Assembly (NCBI RefSeq): GCF_034661175.1
Contig: NZ_CP141058.1
Coordinates: 1,860,001 to 1,924,000 of the forward strand
DNA from: Nocardioides renjunii
Lineage (GTDB): Bacteria > Actinomycetota > Actinomycetes > Propionibacteriales > Nocardioidaceae
DNA length: 64,000 nt
Direction: 5' to 3'
Shown in pieces: positions 24,035 through 37,698 of the stretch (positions are counted from its first letter, which is position 1; every line of letters begins with the position of its first letter). A program made the translations under genes and the position numbers. Below the pieces are notes generated by a model, which was not told the DNA's origin, did not search any database, and worked only from the letters and a program-made list of their open reading frames with translations.

Positions 24035-24393
24035 GCACTTCCGACACCACCCTCGACCCGGCCATCGCGGCGCGGCTCCGCCACACCGCCGAGGGACTGG
24101 TCCCCGTCGTCGTGCAGCAGCAGGGGTCCCGCGAGGTCCTCATGCTGGCGTGGGCCGACGACGAGGCGCTCGCGCGGACCATCGACACCGGCCGGGCGAC
24201 GTACTGGTCCCGCTCGCGCCGTGAGTACTGGGTCAAGGGCGACACCTCCGGCCACGTGCAGTGGGTCAAGGAGATCCGCCTCGACTGCGACGGCGACACG
24301 CTGCTCTTCGTCGTCGACCAGGTCGGCGCTGCGTGCCACACGGGCGACCACACCTGCTTCGACGCCGACCTCGTGCATCGCGTCGATGGCTGA
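24031..24393 (+). CDS. hisI: phosphoribosyl-AMP cyclohydrolase
   Basis: A 120-residue HisI, third step of histidine synthesis (opens the adenine ring of phosphoribosyl-AMP). Signatures: [40 protein letters not shown], the metal-binding DCDGDTLL (three aspartates) and the zinc cysteines in [12 protein letters not shown]. The GTG start overlaps pabC's stop as GTGA. It is not fused to HisE, as usual in actinobacteria. The Trp-associated membrane-protein gene overlaps its 3' end by eight bases. Confidence 0.95.
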   Translation: MSTSDTTLDPAIAARLRHTAEGLVPVVVQQQGSREVLMLAWADDEALARTIDTGRATYWSRSRREYWVKGDTSGHVQWVKEIRLDCDGDTLLFVVDQVGAACHTGDHTCFDADLVHRVDG

Positions 24394-25009
24394 CGAGGCG
24401 GGCGGCGCGGCCAGGTCCCGGCGCACCTTCGGACCCGTGGTGCTGCTCGGCCTGGCGGGAGCCGCGCTGGCGGCCGTGGCCGGCAGCAAGCCGTGGGTCG
24501 AGGGGACCTCGGGGTCGGTCAGCTCGGACACGGACGACGCGATGGCGTCCGTGCTCGCCCTCGACAGCGCCGCCGAGTCACCGCTGGCGGCCGCCCTGGC
24601 GCTCGTGCTGCTCGCCTGCTGGGGCGTCCTGCTGGTCACCCGCGGTCGCGTGCGCCGCGCGGTCGCCGTGCTGGCGCTCGTCGCGGCGGTCGGGCTGGTC
24701 ATCACCACGGTCGAGGCCTTCTGGAGCCTGCCCGACACGCTGGCCGACGCCCTCCTCGAGGTGTCGGGCACCGACACCGTGAGCACCGGGATCACCGCCT
24801 GGTACGTCGCCGCGCTGGTGGCCGCCGCCCTGAACGTCGCCGCCGCCGCTGCGGCCCTGCGCTTCGTGGGCTCGTGGCCCGAGATGGGCACGCGCTACGA
24901 CGCCCCGACCGGCACGCGCGGGGAGCCCGACGGCGACCGGTCGGCCGTGCCGACCGACAACATCGACATCTGGAAGGCCCTCGACGAGGGGCGGGACCCG
25001 ACCGCCTAG
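24386..25009 (+). CDS. Trp-biosynthesis-associated membrane protein (TIGR02234-like)
   Basis: A 207-residue membrane protein with four hydrophobic segments ([77 protein letters not shown]). The W of SKPWVEG and the C-terminal [13 protein letters not shown] tail are typical of the actinobacterial family found between hisI/trpE and trpC. Its function is unknown. In relatives trpE usually lies between hisI and this gene; here they overlap by eight bases, so trpE is absent from the locus. Confidence 0.88.
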   Translation: MADEAGGAARSRRTFGPVVLLGLAGAALAAVAGSKPWVEGTSGSVSSDTDDAMASVLALDSAAESPLAAALALVLLACWGVLLVTRGRVRRAVAVLALVAAVGLVITTVEAFWSLPDTLADALLEVSGTDTVSTGITAWYVAALVAAALNVAAAAAALRFVGSWPEMGTRYDAPTGTRGEPDGDRSAVPTDNIDIWKALDEGRDPTA

Positions 25010-25051
25010 ACTCGGTCGCGCAACCGCTCGAGTCGACGAAGGAGCACCACG

Positions 25052-25252
25052 ATGGCTGCTGGCCACGGCAACACCCCCGCTGCTTGGACCGCCGTCGGGG
25101 TCGCGATGCTCGGCTTCGTCGTCGGCAGCGTCGCCCTGCTGCAGATCCCGGCCAACGAGACCCTGCTGTGGATCGGCATCGCCATCGGGCTCATCGCGTT
25201 CCCGCTCTTCCTCGTGCTGTCCAAGCTCGGCTTCAACGCCTCCGAGCACTGA
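25052..25252 (+). CDS. HGxxPAAW-family small membrane protein
   Basis: A 66-residue protein with the family-defining HGNTPAAW near the N terminus, followed by two hydrophobic helices (VGVAMLGFVVGSVALLQI and LLWIGIAIGLIAFPLFLVLS). GAAGGAG precedes the ATG. Small proteins of this kind are encoded just upstream of trpC in many actinobacteria and have no known function. It is small enough to be missed in automated annotation. Confidence 0.88.
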   Translation: MAAGHGNTPAAWTAVGVAMLGFVVGSVALLQIPANETLLWIGIAIGLIAFPLFLVLSKLGFNASEH

Positions 25253-25330
25253 GCCACGGGCTCGACCGGCCGAGTCCGGCCACTGGGCACCGCCGCCGGC
25301 CGGGCTGGGCCCGGGTGAGAGGCTGAGCGC

Positions 25331-26121
25331 ATGCCTGCGACCGCCTCCGTGCTCGACGACATCGTCGCCGGAGCACGCGACGACCTCGCGCGCCGCGAGG
25401 CCGCGCTCCCGCTCCCCGAGCTGCGTGCGCGCCTCGCGGACGCGCCGGCACCGCGCGACCCGATGCCGGCGTTCCGCGGCCCGGGATCGAGCGTCATCGC
25501 CGAGGTGAAGCGCCGCAGCCCGAGCAAGGGCGACCTCGCCGACATCCCCGACCCGGCGGCGCTCGCGGCGGCGTACGCCCGTGGCGGTGCGGCCGCGATC
25601 TCGGTGCTGACCGAGGAGCGACGCTTCGGCGGGAGCCTCGACGACCTGCGCACCGTCCGCGCGGCGGTCGACACCCCGCTGCTGCGCAAGGACTTCATCG
25701 TCGAGACCTACCAGCTCGTCGAGGCCCGCGCCGCCGGCGCCGACCTCGCGCTGCTGATCGTGGCCGCGCTGGACGACGACACGCTGCGGCGGTTGCACGA
25801 CGAGGCCCGCGAGCTGGGCCTCACCGTGCTCGTCGAGGTCCACGACGAGGCCGAGGCCGAGCGCGCCCTCGCCCTGGGCGCCGGCCTGGTCGGCGTCAAC
25901 AGCCGCAACCTCAAGACCCTCGAGGTCGACCCCGACGTCTTCGGCCGGCTCGCCCCGCACCTGCGCGGCGACGCGGCCCTGGTCGCCGAGAGCGGCATCA
26001 CCGGCGTGCCCGACGTCCAGCGCTTCGTCTCCGAGGGAGCCGACGTGGTGCTGGTCGGCGAGGCGCTGGTCAAGGACGGCGACCCCGAGGCCGCCGTGCG
26101 AGCGATGACAGGAGTGACGGC

Positions 26122-26125
<4 letters not shown>
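25331..26125 (+). CDS. trpC: indole-3-glycerol phosphate synthase
   Basis: A 264-residue TIM-barrel enzyme closing the indole ring in tryptophan synthesis. [20 protein letters not shown] carries the catalytic Lys and substrate-phosphate residues. Further motifs are [37 protein letters not shown] with the second Lys, [16 protein letters not shown], and [14 protein letters not shown]. It starts 78 bases after the HGxxPAAW gene and overlaps trpB by four bases (GTGA). The tiny trpM gene that follows trpC in Streptomyces is not present here. Confidence 0.96.
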
Positions 26126-27413
<1,288 letters not shown>

Positions 27414-27417
<4 letters not shown>

Positions 27418-28226
27418 CCGCGAGCTCCACCGCCACGGCCTTCGCGACCGCACGGGCCGAGGGACGCTCGGCGCTCATCGGCTACCTCCCCGCGGGCTAC
27501 CCGAGCGTCGAGGGCTCCATCAACGCGATGCGCGCGATGGTGGAGGCGGGCTGCGACGCGATCGAGATCGGCCTGCCCTACAGCGACCCCGTCATGGACG
27601 GCCCGACCATCCAGGCAGCGGCCCAGCAGGCGCTCGACGCGGGCGTGCGCACCAGCGACGTGCTCGACGTCGTCGCCGCGGTGGCCGAGACCGGCGTGCC
27701 GACGCTGGTGATGACCTACTGGAACCCCATCGAGCGCTACGGCGTGGAGCGCTGGGCCGGCGACCTGGCGAAGGCCGGGGGAGCGGGGCTCATCACGCCC
27801 GACATCACCCCCGACCACGGATCCGCGTGGGTGGAGGCCGCCGACGCGCACGACCTCGACAAGGTCTTCCTCGTCGCGCCGAGCTCCACCGACGAGCGCA
27901 TCGCGCTCACCGCCGAGGCCAGCCGCGGGTTCGTCTACGCCGCCGCGGTCATGGGCGTCACCGGCGCCCGCGACGCCACCTCCGACCTCGCCGGGCCGCT
28001 GGTCCGCCGCGTGCGGGCGACCGGCGACATCCCGGTGGCCGTCGGCATCGGCGTCAGCAACGGCGACCAGGCCGCCGAGGTGGCCGCCTTCGCCGACGGC
28101 GTCATCGTCGGCTCGGCCTTCGTTCGCTGCCTGCTCGACCACGCCGGGGACGAGGCCGCCGGTCTGGACGCCCTGCGCGCGCTGACCACCGACCTCGCCG
28201 AGGGCGTACGCCGTGGTCAGAACTAG
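27414..28226 (+). CDS. trpA: tryptophan synthase alpha chain
   Basis: A 270-residue TIM barrel releasing indole from indole-3-glycerol phosphate. The two catalytic acids are in [20 protein letters not shown] (Glu of E-I-G and Asp of Y-S-D). [13 protein letters not shown] and [15 protein letters not shown] are conserved; [13 protein letters not shown] and GVIVGSAFV form the phosphate site. The GTG start overlaps the trpB stop, with AAGGAGG just upstream. The 3' end overlaps the SCO1-like gene by 14 bases, so translation is coupled further down the operon. Confidence 0.96.
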
Positions 28227-28860
28227 TGCCCTGCGGGCGAGTGCGGCAGCAGCGCTCCTCGGGCTGATGACCGCCTGCGGCGGCGGCGCGGGAGCCGGCT
28301 CCGGCTCGATGGAGCTCACGGGCACCGTCCTCGACCCGCCGTTCGAGGTGTCCTCGACGCCGCTCGTCGACACCGAGGGTGCCCCCTTCAGCCTGACCGA
28401 GGACACCGACGAGGACCTCACCCTGGTGTTCTTCGGCTACACCAACTGCCCCGACATCTGCGGTCAGGTCATGGCCACGCTGGCGGGCACGCTGAGCCGG
28501 CTCTCCGACGAGGAGAAGGAGCAGCTCGAGGTCGTCTTCGTGACCACCGACCCCACCCGCGACGACGCCGCCGTGGTCGAGGACTACGTCGACGCCTTCG
28601 ACCCGAGCATCGTCGGGCTCACCGGCGACCTGGCCGACATCCGAGAGGTGGCGTCGAGCGTGAAGGTCGCCATCGGCTACTTCGACCCCGACGGCACGGA
28701 GCTCGACCCGGGCAGTCTCCCGGCCACCGGCTACGAGGTCGACCACGGCACCCAGGTGTTCGGGATCGGTCCCGACGACGGCGTCGAGACCTTCTGGGGC
28801 TCCGACGTCTCGCAGGCCCAGCTCGCCCACGACGTCACGATGTTGCTCGACCGAGGATGA
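28213..28860 (+). CDS. SCO1/SenC-family copper-binding lipoprotein
   Basis: A 215-residue thioredoxin-fold protein. The lipobox LLGLMTAC places the lipidated cysteine at residue 22. Copper ligands of the family are all present: Cys79 and Cys83 in TNCPDICGQ, and His178 in EVDHGTQVF. SCO1-like proteins deliver copper to the CuA site of cytochrome c oxidase, or act as thiol reductants at the membrane surface. It is encoded directly before lgt, the enzyme that would lipidate it, overlapping trpA by 14 bases and lgt by four. Confidence 0.92.
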   Translation: MVRTSALRASAAAALLGLMTACGGGAGAGSGSMELTGTVLDPPFEVSSTPLVDTEGAPFSLTEDTDEDLTLVFFGYTNCPDICGQVMATLAGTLSRLSDEEKEQLEVVFVTTDPTRDDAAVVEDYVDAFDPSIVGLTGDLADIREVASSVKVAIGYFDPDGTELDPGSLPATGYEVDHGTQVFGIGPDDGVETFWGSDVSQAQLAHDVTMLLDRG

Positions 28861-29876
28861 TGCTCCCCATGTTGTCCCTGCAGTCGCCCCTGGTGACGCT
28901 GATGTCCATCCCCAGCCCGTCCGACGGCGTGTGGAACCTCGGCCCCGTGCCGATCCGCGGCTACGCGCTGTGCATCATCCTCGGCATCGTCCTGGCCATC
29001 TGGATCGGCGAGCGCCGCTGGGTGGCCCGCGGCGGCGTCGCCGGCGAGGTCAGCGACCTCGCCATCTGGGCGGTGCCCTTCGGCCTGGTCGGCGGCCGGC
29101 TCTACCACGTCGCCACCGACTGGGAGCTCTACTTCGGCGAGGGCAGGAACCCGGTCACGGCGCTGTACGTCTGGCGCGGCGGCCTCGGCATCTGGGGCGC
29201 TATCGCCCTCGGCGCCGTCGGCGTCGCCATCGGCGCCCACCGGCGCGGCATCAAGCTGCTGCCCCTCCTCGACGCCCTCGCCCCGGGCGTGCTGGTGGCC
29301 CAGGCGATGGGTCGCTGGGGCAACTGGTTCAACCAGGAGCTCTACGGACGTCCCACCGACCTGCCGTGGGGACTCGAGATCGACGTCGACCACCGGCCCT
29401 CGCAGTACCTCGACGTGCCGACCTTCCACCCGACGTTCCTCTACGAGTGCCTGTGGGTCCTCGCGGCCTTCGCGCTGCTCGTCTGGCTCGACCGCCGCTT
29501 CCAGCTCGGGCACGGCCGCGTGGTCGCCCTCTACGTCATGCTCTACACAGCCGGCCGCGGCTGGATCGAGAACCTGCGCATCGACGACGTCCAGCTCGAC
29601 GACGTGCTGGGCCTGCGGCTCAACGTGTGGACCTCCATCGTGCTGTTCGTGCTCGCGGCCGCCTGGTTCGTGTGGTCCGCGCGCCGCCACCCCGGGCGCG
29701 AGCAGGTCGTGCGCACCCGTCCGCTGGAGGACGACGACGCGACCACCGACGGCACCCCGGACGAGTCCTCCGACGACGCCGGCCACGACGCCTCCCACGA
29801 CAGCACCGACGACACCCGGTCCTCGGGGTCGACGGCGTCCACGCAGGGCCGCTCCACGGCCGATCCCACGGCCTGA
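28857..29876 (+). CDS. lgt: prolipoprotein diacylglyceryl transferase
   Basis: A 339-residue membrane enzyme that attaches diacylglycerol to lipobox cysteines. About seven helices are visible. The signature MGRWGNWFNQELYGRP is intact, as is GGRLYHVATDW. Where E. coli has H-G-G-L, this protein has W-R-G-G-L-G-I-W-G. Basic residues are seen there in other actinobacteria, so this is probably lineage-typical. The C-terminal 50 residues are an acidic, Ser/Thr/Asp-rich tail not needed by the fold. ATGA overlap with the upstream lipoprotein gene. Confidence 0.94.
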   Translation: MMLPMLSLQSPLVTLMSIPSPSDGVWNLGPVPIRGYALCIILGIVLAIWIGERRWVARGGVAGEVSDLAIWAVPFGLVGGRLYHVATDWELYFGEGRNPVTALYVWRGGLGIWGAIALGAVGVAIGAHRRGIKLLPLLDALAPGVLVAQAMGRWGNWFNQELYGRPTDLPWGLEIDVDHRPSQYLDVPTFHPTFLYECLWVLAAFALLVWLDRRFQLGHGRVVALYVMLYTAGRGWIENLRIDDVQLDDVLGLRLNVWTSIVLFVLAAAWFVWSARRHPGREQVVRTRPLEDDDATTDGTPDESSDDAGHDASHDSTDDTRSSGSTASTQGRSTADPTA

Positions 29877-30012
29877 AACACGGCGCCCCGGCGTCGGTGG
29901 CCGGTGATAGATTCCGTCTCGCTCGGGCCAACGTCGTCCCCAGCGGTCACGCCCACCACTCAGCCTGACCGGGCCCCCGCCCGCGATCGCCGAGACGACG
30001 ACGGGAGAACCA

Positions 30013-33000
30013 GTGTCCTCGACGCACGCGTTCCCGCCGAACTTCCCACCGCCGCAGGGCCTCTACGACCCGCGCCACGAGAAGGACGCCTGTGGTGTCG
30101 CCATGGTCGCGACGCTGACGGGCGAGGCCAGCCACGACATCGTGGTCAAGGCGCTCACCGCGCTGCGCAACCTCGACCACCGCGGCGCCGCGGGCGCCGA
30201 GGTCAACTCGGGCGACGGGGCCGGGATCCTGATGCAGGTGCCGGACGCCTTCCTGCGCGACGTGGCACGCGAGGCGGGCTTCGAGCTGCCCCCGGCGCGG
30301 GCGTACGCCGTCGGCACCGCCTTCCTGCCCGGTGACGCCGAGGCGGTGGCCGCGACCCGTCGCCGCATCGAGGAGATCGCCGACGAGGAGGGCCTCGCCG
30401 TCCTCGGCTGGCGCGAGGTGCCGGTCGACGACTCGACGCTCGGCGCGACCGCGCGCAGCGTGATGCCGGCCTTCGCCCAGGTCTTCGTGGCCGGCAAGGG
30501 CTCGCGGGTCAGCGGCATGGCGCTCGAGCGCCTTGCGTTCTGCCTGCGCAAGCGCGCCGAGTCCGACACCGACGTCTACTTCCCGTCGCTGTCCTCGCGC
30601 ACGCTCGCCTACAAGGGCATGCTCACGACCGACCAGCTCGACCGGGTCTTCCCCGACCTGACCGACGAGCGGGTCGCCTCGGCGATGGCGGTCGTGCACT
30701 CGCGCTTCTCGACCAACACCTTCCCAAGCTGGCCGCTGGCGCACCCCTTCCGCTTCATCGCGCACAACGGCGAGATCAACACCGTGATGGGCAACCGCAA
30801 CTGGATGCGCGCCCGCGAGGCGCTGCTCGAGAGCGACCTGATCGGCGGCGACCTGGAGCGCCTCTTCCCGATCTGCACGCCCGGCGCGTCGGACTCCGCG
30901 TCGTTCGACGAGGTCCTGGAGCTCCTCCACCTCGCCGGCCGCTCGCTGCCGCACGCCGTGCTGATGATGATCCCGGAGGCGTGGGAGAACCACGGCGAGA
31001 TGGACGCCAGGCGCCGGGCGTTCTACGAGTTCCACTCGATGCTCATGGAGCCGTGGGACGGCCCCGCGTGCGTGGTGTTCACCGACGGCACCCAGATCGG
31101 TGCCGTGCTCGACCGCAACGGCCTGCGCCCGTCGCGCTACTGGGTCACCGACGACGGCCTCGTCGTGCTGGCCTCCGAGGTCGGCGTGCTCGACCTCGAC
31201 CCGGCGACCGTGGTGCGCAAGGGCCGGCTGCAGCCCGGCCGGATGTTCCTCGTCGACACCGAGGAGCACCGCATCATCGAGGACGAGGAGATCAAGGGCC
31301 AGCTCGCCGCCGAGCACCCCTACGACGAGTGGCTGCACGCCGGTCTCGTCCACCTCGACGACATCGACGAGCTCGAGCACATCGTCCACACGCACGCCTC
31401 GGTCACCCGCCGCCAGCAGATCTTCGGCTACACCGAGGAGGAGCTGCGCGTCCTGCTCAGCCCGATGGCCAACACCGGTGGCGAGGCGCTCGGCTCGATG
31501 GGCACCGACACCCCCATCGCCGCGCTGAGCGAGAAGCCGCGCCTGCTCTTCGACTACTTCTCGCAGCTCTTCGCCCAGGTGACCAACCCGCCGCTCGACG
31601 CGATCCGCGAGGAGCTCGTCACGTCCCTCAGCGGCTCGATCGGACCCGAGGCCAACCTGCTGGAGCCGGGCCCGGCGTCGTGCCGCCAGATCGTGCTGCC
31701 GTTCCCGGTCTTCTCCAACGACGACCTGGCCAAGATCCGCCACATCAACCGCAACGGCGACATGCCGGGCTTCCAGGTCCACATCGTCCGCGGGCTCTAC
31801 GACGTGGCCGGGGGAGGGGACGCCCTCGCCGCCCGGCTCGACGAGCTGTGCGCCGAGGTCTCGGCCGCCACCGCCGAGGGAGCGCGGATCATCGTGCTCT
31901 CCGACCGCCACGCCACGGCCGAGCTGGCACCGATCCCGTCGCTGCTGCTCACCGGTGCGGTGCACCACCACCTGGTCCGGGAGAAGACCCGCACCCAGGT
32001 CGGCCTGCTCGTCGAGGCCGGTGACGTCCGCGAGGTGCACCACGTCGCGCTGCTCGTCGGCTACGGCGCGGCCGCGGTCAACCCCTACCTCGCCATGGAG
32101 TCGGTGGAGGACCTCGCCCGCGAGGCCTACTACGTCAAGGTCGAGCCGGAGCAGGCCGTCGCCAACCTCATCAAGGCGCTCGGCAAGGGCGTGCTCAAGG
32201 TCATGTCCAAGATGGGCGTCTCGACGGTCGCCTCCTACACCGGGGCGAAGATCTTCGAGTCCGTCGGCCTCTCCCAGGCGGTCATCGACCGCTACTTCAC
32301 CGGCACGACCTCCAAGCTCGGCGGCATCGAGCTCGGCACGATCGCCGAGGAGGTCGCCCGCCGCCACGCGACGGCGTACCCCCGTGGTGGGATCGCGCCG
32401 GCGCACCGCGAGCTGCCCGTCGGCGGCGAGTACCAGTGGCGTCGCGAGGGCGAGCCGCACCTGTTCGACCCCGAGACGGTGTTCCGGCTCCAGCACTCGA
32501 CGCGCACCGGCAGCTACGACGTCTTCAAGCAGTACACCGACCGGGTGAACGCCCAGTCCGAGCGCCTGATGACGCTGCGTGGGCTGTTCACGTTCAAGGA
32601 CGGCGCGCGCGAGCCCGTCGACATCGACGAGGTCGAGCCCGTCTCCGAGATCGTCAAGCGGTTCTCGACCGGCGCCATGTCCTACGGCTCCATCAGCCAG
32701 GAGGCGCACGAGACCCTCGCGATCGCGATGAACCGGCTGGGCGGCAAGTCCAACACCGGTGAGGGCGGCGAGGACGCCGACCGGCTCCACGACCCCGAGC
32801 GCCGCTCATCGATCAAGCAGGTCGCCTCCGGCCGCTTCGGCGTCACCTCGGAGTACCTCACCAACGCCGACGACATCCAGATCAAGATGGCGCAGGGCGC
32901 CAAGCCCGGCGAGGGCGGCCAGCTGCCCGGCCACAAGGTCTACCCGTGGGTGGCCAAGACCCGGCACTCCACGCCGGGGGTCGGCCTGATCAGCCCGCCG

Positions 33001-34576
33001 CCGCACCACGACATCTACTCGATCGAGGACCTGGCGCAGCTGATCCACGACCTCAAGAACGCGAACCCGTCGGCGCGGGTGCACGTCAAGCTGGTCTCCG
33101 AGGTCGGCATCGGCACCGTCGCCGCGGGCGTGTCCAAGGCCCACGCCGACGTCGTGCTGGTCTCCGGGCACGACGGCGGCACCGGCGCCTCCCCGCTGAC
33201 CTCGCTCAAGCACGCGGGCGGTCCGTGGGAGCTCGGCCTCGCCGAGACCCAGCAGACGCTCCTGCTCAACGGGCTGCGCGACCGGATCGTGGTGCAGGCC
33301 GACGGCCAGCTCAAGACCGGCCGCGACGTCGTGGTCGCCGCGCTGCTCGGCGCGGAGGAGTACGGCTTCGCCACCGCGCCGCTGGTCGTCAGCGGCTGCA
33401 TCATGATGCGCGTGTGCCACCTCGACACCTGCCCGGTGGGCGTGGCCACGCAGAACCCGGTGCTCCGCGAGCGCTTCAGCGGCCAGGCCGACTACGTCGT
33501 GAACTTCTTCGAGTTCATCGCCCAGGAGGTCCGCGAGCTGCTCGCCGAGCTCGGGTTCCGCACCCTCGACGAGGCCATCGGCCAGGTCGGCACCCTCGAC
33601 GTCGCCCAGGCGATCGACCACTGGAAGGCCGCGGGCCTCGACCTCCGGCCGATCCTGCACCAGGCCTCCCGCCACGGCGAGTTCGGCCAGTTCGAGGACC
33701 AGGACCTGCGCTGCACCAGGACGCAGGACCACGGCCTCGACAAGGCGCTCGACAACGAGCTGATCGACATCGCACGGCCGGCGCTGGAGTCCGGCGAGCC
33801 GGTGCGCGCGCAGGTCCAGGTCCGCAACGTCAACCGCACGGTCGGCACGATGCTCGGCCACGAGGTGACCAGGCGCTACCGCGGTGCGGGGCTGCCCGAG
33901 GGCACGATCGACATCACGCTCACCGGGTCGGCGGGCCAGTCCTTCGGCGCGTTCGTGCCGCGCGGGGTGACCCTGCGCCTCGAGGGCGACGCCAACGACT
34001 ACGTCGGCAAGGGCCTGTCCGGCGGCCGCCTGGTGGTGCGCCCCGACCGGGCCGCGACCTTCGAGGCCGGCGAGCAGATCATCGCCGGCAACACGATCGG
34101 CTACGGCGCCACGTTGGGCCAGATCTTCCTGAGCGGCCGGGTCGGCGAGCGGTTCTGCGTCCGCAACTCCGGCGCCAGCGCCGTCGTCGAGGGCGTGGGC
34201 GACCACGGCTGCGAGTACATGACCGGCGGCGTCGTCGTCGTCCTCGGTCCGATCGGGCGCAACTTCGCGGCCGGCATGTCGGGCGGCTACGCCTTCGTGC
34301 TCGACCTCGACGAGGCGCGGGTCAACCGCGAGCTCGTCGAGCTCGCGCCCGTGGGCGGCAAGGCCGCCGACGAGCTCAGGTCCCTGGTCGAGCAGCACGC
34401 GGAGGAGACCGGCTCCGCCGTCGCCACCGCGCTGCTCGCCGACTGGGACTCCGCCCTGGCGCGCTTCACCGAGGTGATGCCCCGGGACTTCAAGCGCGTG
34501 CTCGACGCTCGTGAGGAGGCCCTCCAGGAGGGGCTCACCGAGGACGAGGCCAACGCCCGGATCATGGAGGTGCTTC

Positions 34577-34584
<8 letters not shown>
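30013..34584 (+). CDS. gltB: glutamate synthase (NADPH) large subunit
   Basis: A 1523-residue alpha subunit making glutamate from glutamine and 2-oxoglutarate. The Ntn-type glutaminase domain starts at Cys27 ([12 protein letters not shown]), the nucleophile exposed after removal of a 26-residue propeptide. The FMN/2-oxoglutarate domain (about 850-1230) contains [20 protein letters not shown] and [11 protein letters not shown]. The [3Fe-4S] cysteines have the standard C-x5-C-x4-C spacing in [21 protein letters not shown] beta-helix ends the protein. GTG start with GGGAGA upstream. The 136-base leader region before it holds a TAGATT box at 29908-29913 but no recognisable riboswitch. It overlaps gltD by eight bases. 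Confidence 0.97.
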
Positions 34585-36046
<1,462 letters not shown>

Positions 36047-36053
36047 CACCCGT

Positions 36054-36109
36054 GGAGCGGTGAGTGAGGCAGGTTCTCCGGATGAAAAACCTGCCCCACT
36101 CACCGCTCC
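36054..36109 (+). terminator. long hairpin after gltBD, terminator or interspersed palindrome
   Basis: Bases 36054-36075 pair with 36088-36109 in a 22-base stem with a single mismatch and a 12-base loop containing GATGAAA. It begins eight bases after the gltD stop codon. The length and near-perfect symmetry exceed most terminators, so it might be a copy of a dispersed repeat. Its position at the operon end supports termination or 3'-end protection. Confidence 0.65.
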
Positions 36110-36125
36110 GGGTGGACGAACCCTC

Positions 36126-36153
36126 GTTGGAACGATCCAACTTCCGCTAGGGT
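36126..36153 (+). promoter_or_regulatory. pyk promoter with GTTGGA/TCCAAC palindrome
   Basis: TAGGGT (36148-36153) lies seven bases before the pyk GTG and fits a leaderless promoter -10 box. Just upstream, GTTGGA (36126-36131) and TCCAAC (36136-36141) form a perfect inverted repeat over a four-base centre, covering the spacer and edge of the -35 region. This is a likely operator for glycolytic control. Confidence 0.5.
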
Positions 36154-36160
36154 TGAGCAC

Positions 36161-37606
36161 GTGCGTAGAGCCAAGATCGTCTGCACCCTCGGCCCAGCGG
36201 TGAACACCCCCGAGGGCATCCGAGCACTCGTCGAGGCGGGCATGGACGTCGCCCGGCTCAACATGAGCCACGGGGCGTACGCCGACCACGAGGCCGTCTA
36301 CCGGCTGGTCCGCAAGGCCTCCGACGACACCGGTCACGCGATCGGCATCTTCGCCGACCTCCAGGGTCCGAAGATCCGCCTCGAGCGGTTCGCCGACGGC
36401 CCGGTGAAGCTCAAGAAGGGCGCCACCTTCACGATCACCACGCGCGACGTCGTCGGTGACGTCGACATCTGCGGCACGACCTACAAGGGGCTGCCCGGTG
36501 ACGTGAAGCCGGGCGACCCGCTGCTCATCGACGACGGCAAGGTGCGGCTCAAGGTCGTCTCCGTCGACGGCACCGACGTGGTGACCGAGGTCGTCGTGGC
36601 GGGCAAGGTCTCCAACAACAAGGGCATCAACCTGCCCGGCGTCGCCGTGTCCGTGCCGGCGCTGTCGGAGAAGGACACCGAGGACCTGCGCTGGGCGCTC
36701 AACCTCGGCGTGGACTTCATCGCCCTCAGCTTCGTGCGCAACGCCCGCGACGCGGAGGACGTGCGCGTGATCATGCGCGAGGAGAACATCCACGTCCCCG
36801 TGATCGCCAAGATCGAGAAGCCGCAGGCGATCGACAACATCGACGAGATCGTCGACGCCTTCGACGGCATCATGGTCGCCCGCGGCGACCTCGGGGTGGA
36901 GTGCCCGCTCGAGGACGTCCCGATCCACCAGAAGCTCATCATCGACAAGGCCCGACGCAACGCCAAGCCGGTCATCGTCGCCACCCAGATGCTCGAGTCG
37001 ATGATCAGCTCGCCCGCGCCGACCCGCGCCGAGGCCAGTGACGTCGCCAACGCCGTCCTCGACGGCGCCGACGCCGTGATGCTCTCGGGCGAGACCAGCG
37101 TGGGGGAGTACCCGATCGTCGCCGTCGAGACGATGGCGCGCATCGTCGCCTCCACCGAGGACCACGGCCTGAGCCACATGGCGGCCGTCGCCTGGAATCC
37201 GCACACCCGCGGCGGCATCATCGCCAAGGCCGCGGCCGAGGTGGCCGAGCGGGTGGGCGCCAAGTACGTCGTCGCGTTCACGGTGAGCGGTGACTCGGCC
37301 AAGCGGCTCTCGCGCTACCGCGGCCCGATCCCGGTCCTCGCCTTCACCCCGGAGGCGCGCACGCGCTCGCAGCTCGCGCTGACGTGGGGCGTGGAGACCT
37401 TCCAGGGCGCCGAGGTGGAGCACACCGACGAGATGGTGCGCCAGGTCGACGAGGCGCTGCTCCACATCGGCCGGGTCAAGGAGGGCGACCTCGTCGTCAT
37501 CATCGCGGGCAGCCCGCCCGGCATCCCCGGCTCCACCAACGCGCTCCGGATCCACCGGATGGGCGACGCGATCAACGGCCAGGCCCCGGCCTACCGCCGG
37601 GCCTGA
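36161..37606 (+). CDS. pyk: pyruvate kinase
   Basis: A 481-residue glycolytic enzyme converting phosphoenolpyruvate and ADP to pyruvate and ATP. AKIVCTLGPAVNTPEGIRAL and GMDVARLNMSHGAYADHEAV form the N-terminal active-site part; FADLQGPKIRLERF leads into the B domain. VPVIAKIEKPQAIDNIDEIV carries the catalytic Lys, GIMVARGDLGVECPLEDVP the metal ligands, and GADAVMLSGETSVGEYPI the C-terminal edge of the barrel. The C-terminal allosteric domain ends in NGQAPAYRRA. GTG start, probably leaderless. The gene's last 33 bases have a near copy 244 bases downstream. Confidence 0.97.
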   Translation: MRRAKIVCTLGPAVNTPEGIRALVEAGMDVARLNMSHGAYADHEAVYRLVRKASDDTGHAIGIFADLQGPKIRLERFADGPVKLKKGATFTITTRDVVGDVDICGTTYKGLPGDVKPGDPLLIDDGKVRLKVVSVDGTDVVTEVVVAGKVSNNKGINLPGVAVSVPALSEKDTEDLRWALNLGVDFIALSFVRNARDAEDVRVIMREENIHVPVIAKIEKPQAIDNIDEIVDAFDGIMVARGDLGVECPLEDVPIHQKLIIDKARRNAKPVIVATQMLESMISSPAPTRAEASDVANAVLDGADAVMLSGETSVGEYPIVAVETMARIVASTEDHGLSHMAAVAWNPHTRGGIIAKAAAEVAERVGAKYVVAFTVSGDSAKRLSRYRGPIPVLAFTPEARTRSQLALTWGVETFQGAEVEHTDEMVRQVDEALLHIGRVKEGDLVVIIAGSPPGIPGSTNALRIHRMGDAINGQAPAYRRA

Positions 37607-37623
37607 CCGCTCCCTCGAGCGGT
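37606..37623 (+). terminator. short hairpin at the pyk stop codon
   Basis: ACCGCTC (beginning with the last base of the stop codon) pairs perfectly with GAGCGGT around a four-base loop CCTC, ending at 37623. No T-run follows. It is a plausible compact terminator or RNA-end hairpin for pyk. Confidence 0.4.
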
Positions 37624-37698
37624 GCCTGAGCCACGTACGGCCCCGCTGGCGGCGGTCGGGCCACCGGTCGCCTGATCGCCCCGTACGTCCTCGCGCGG

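Noticed and set aside
29877..30012. Riboswitch or leader peptide upstream of gltB
   Set aside because: The 136-base region contains no structured conserved element that I can recognise and no short peptide with runs of a regulatory amino acid.
29947..32790. Long minus-strand open frame opposite gltB
   Set aside because: It is the exact complement register of gltB codons, gives a low-complexity Val/Leu/Arg/Gly/Asp-rich translation and has no ribosome site. gltB is certain.
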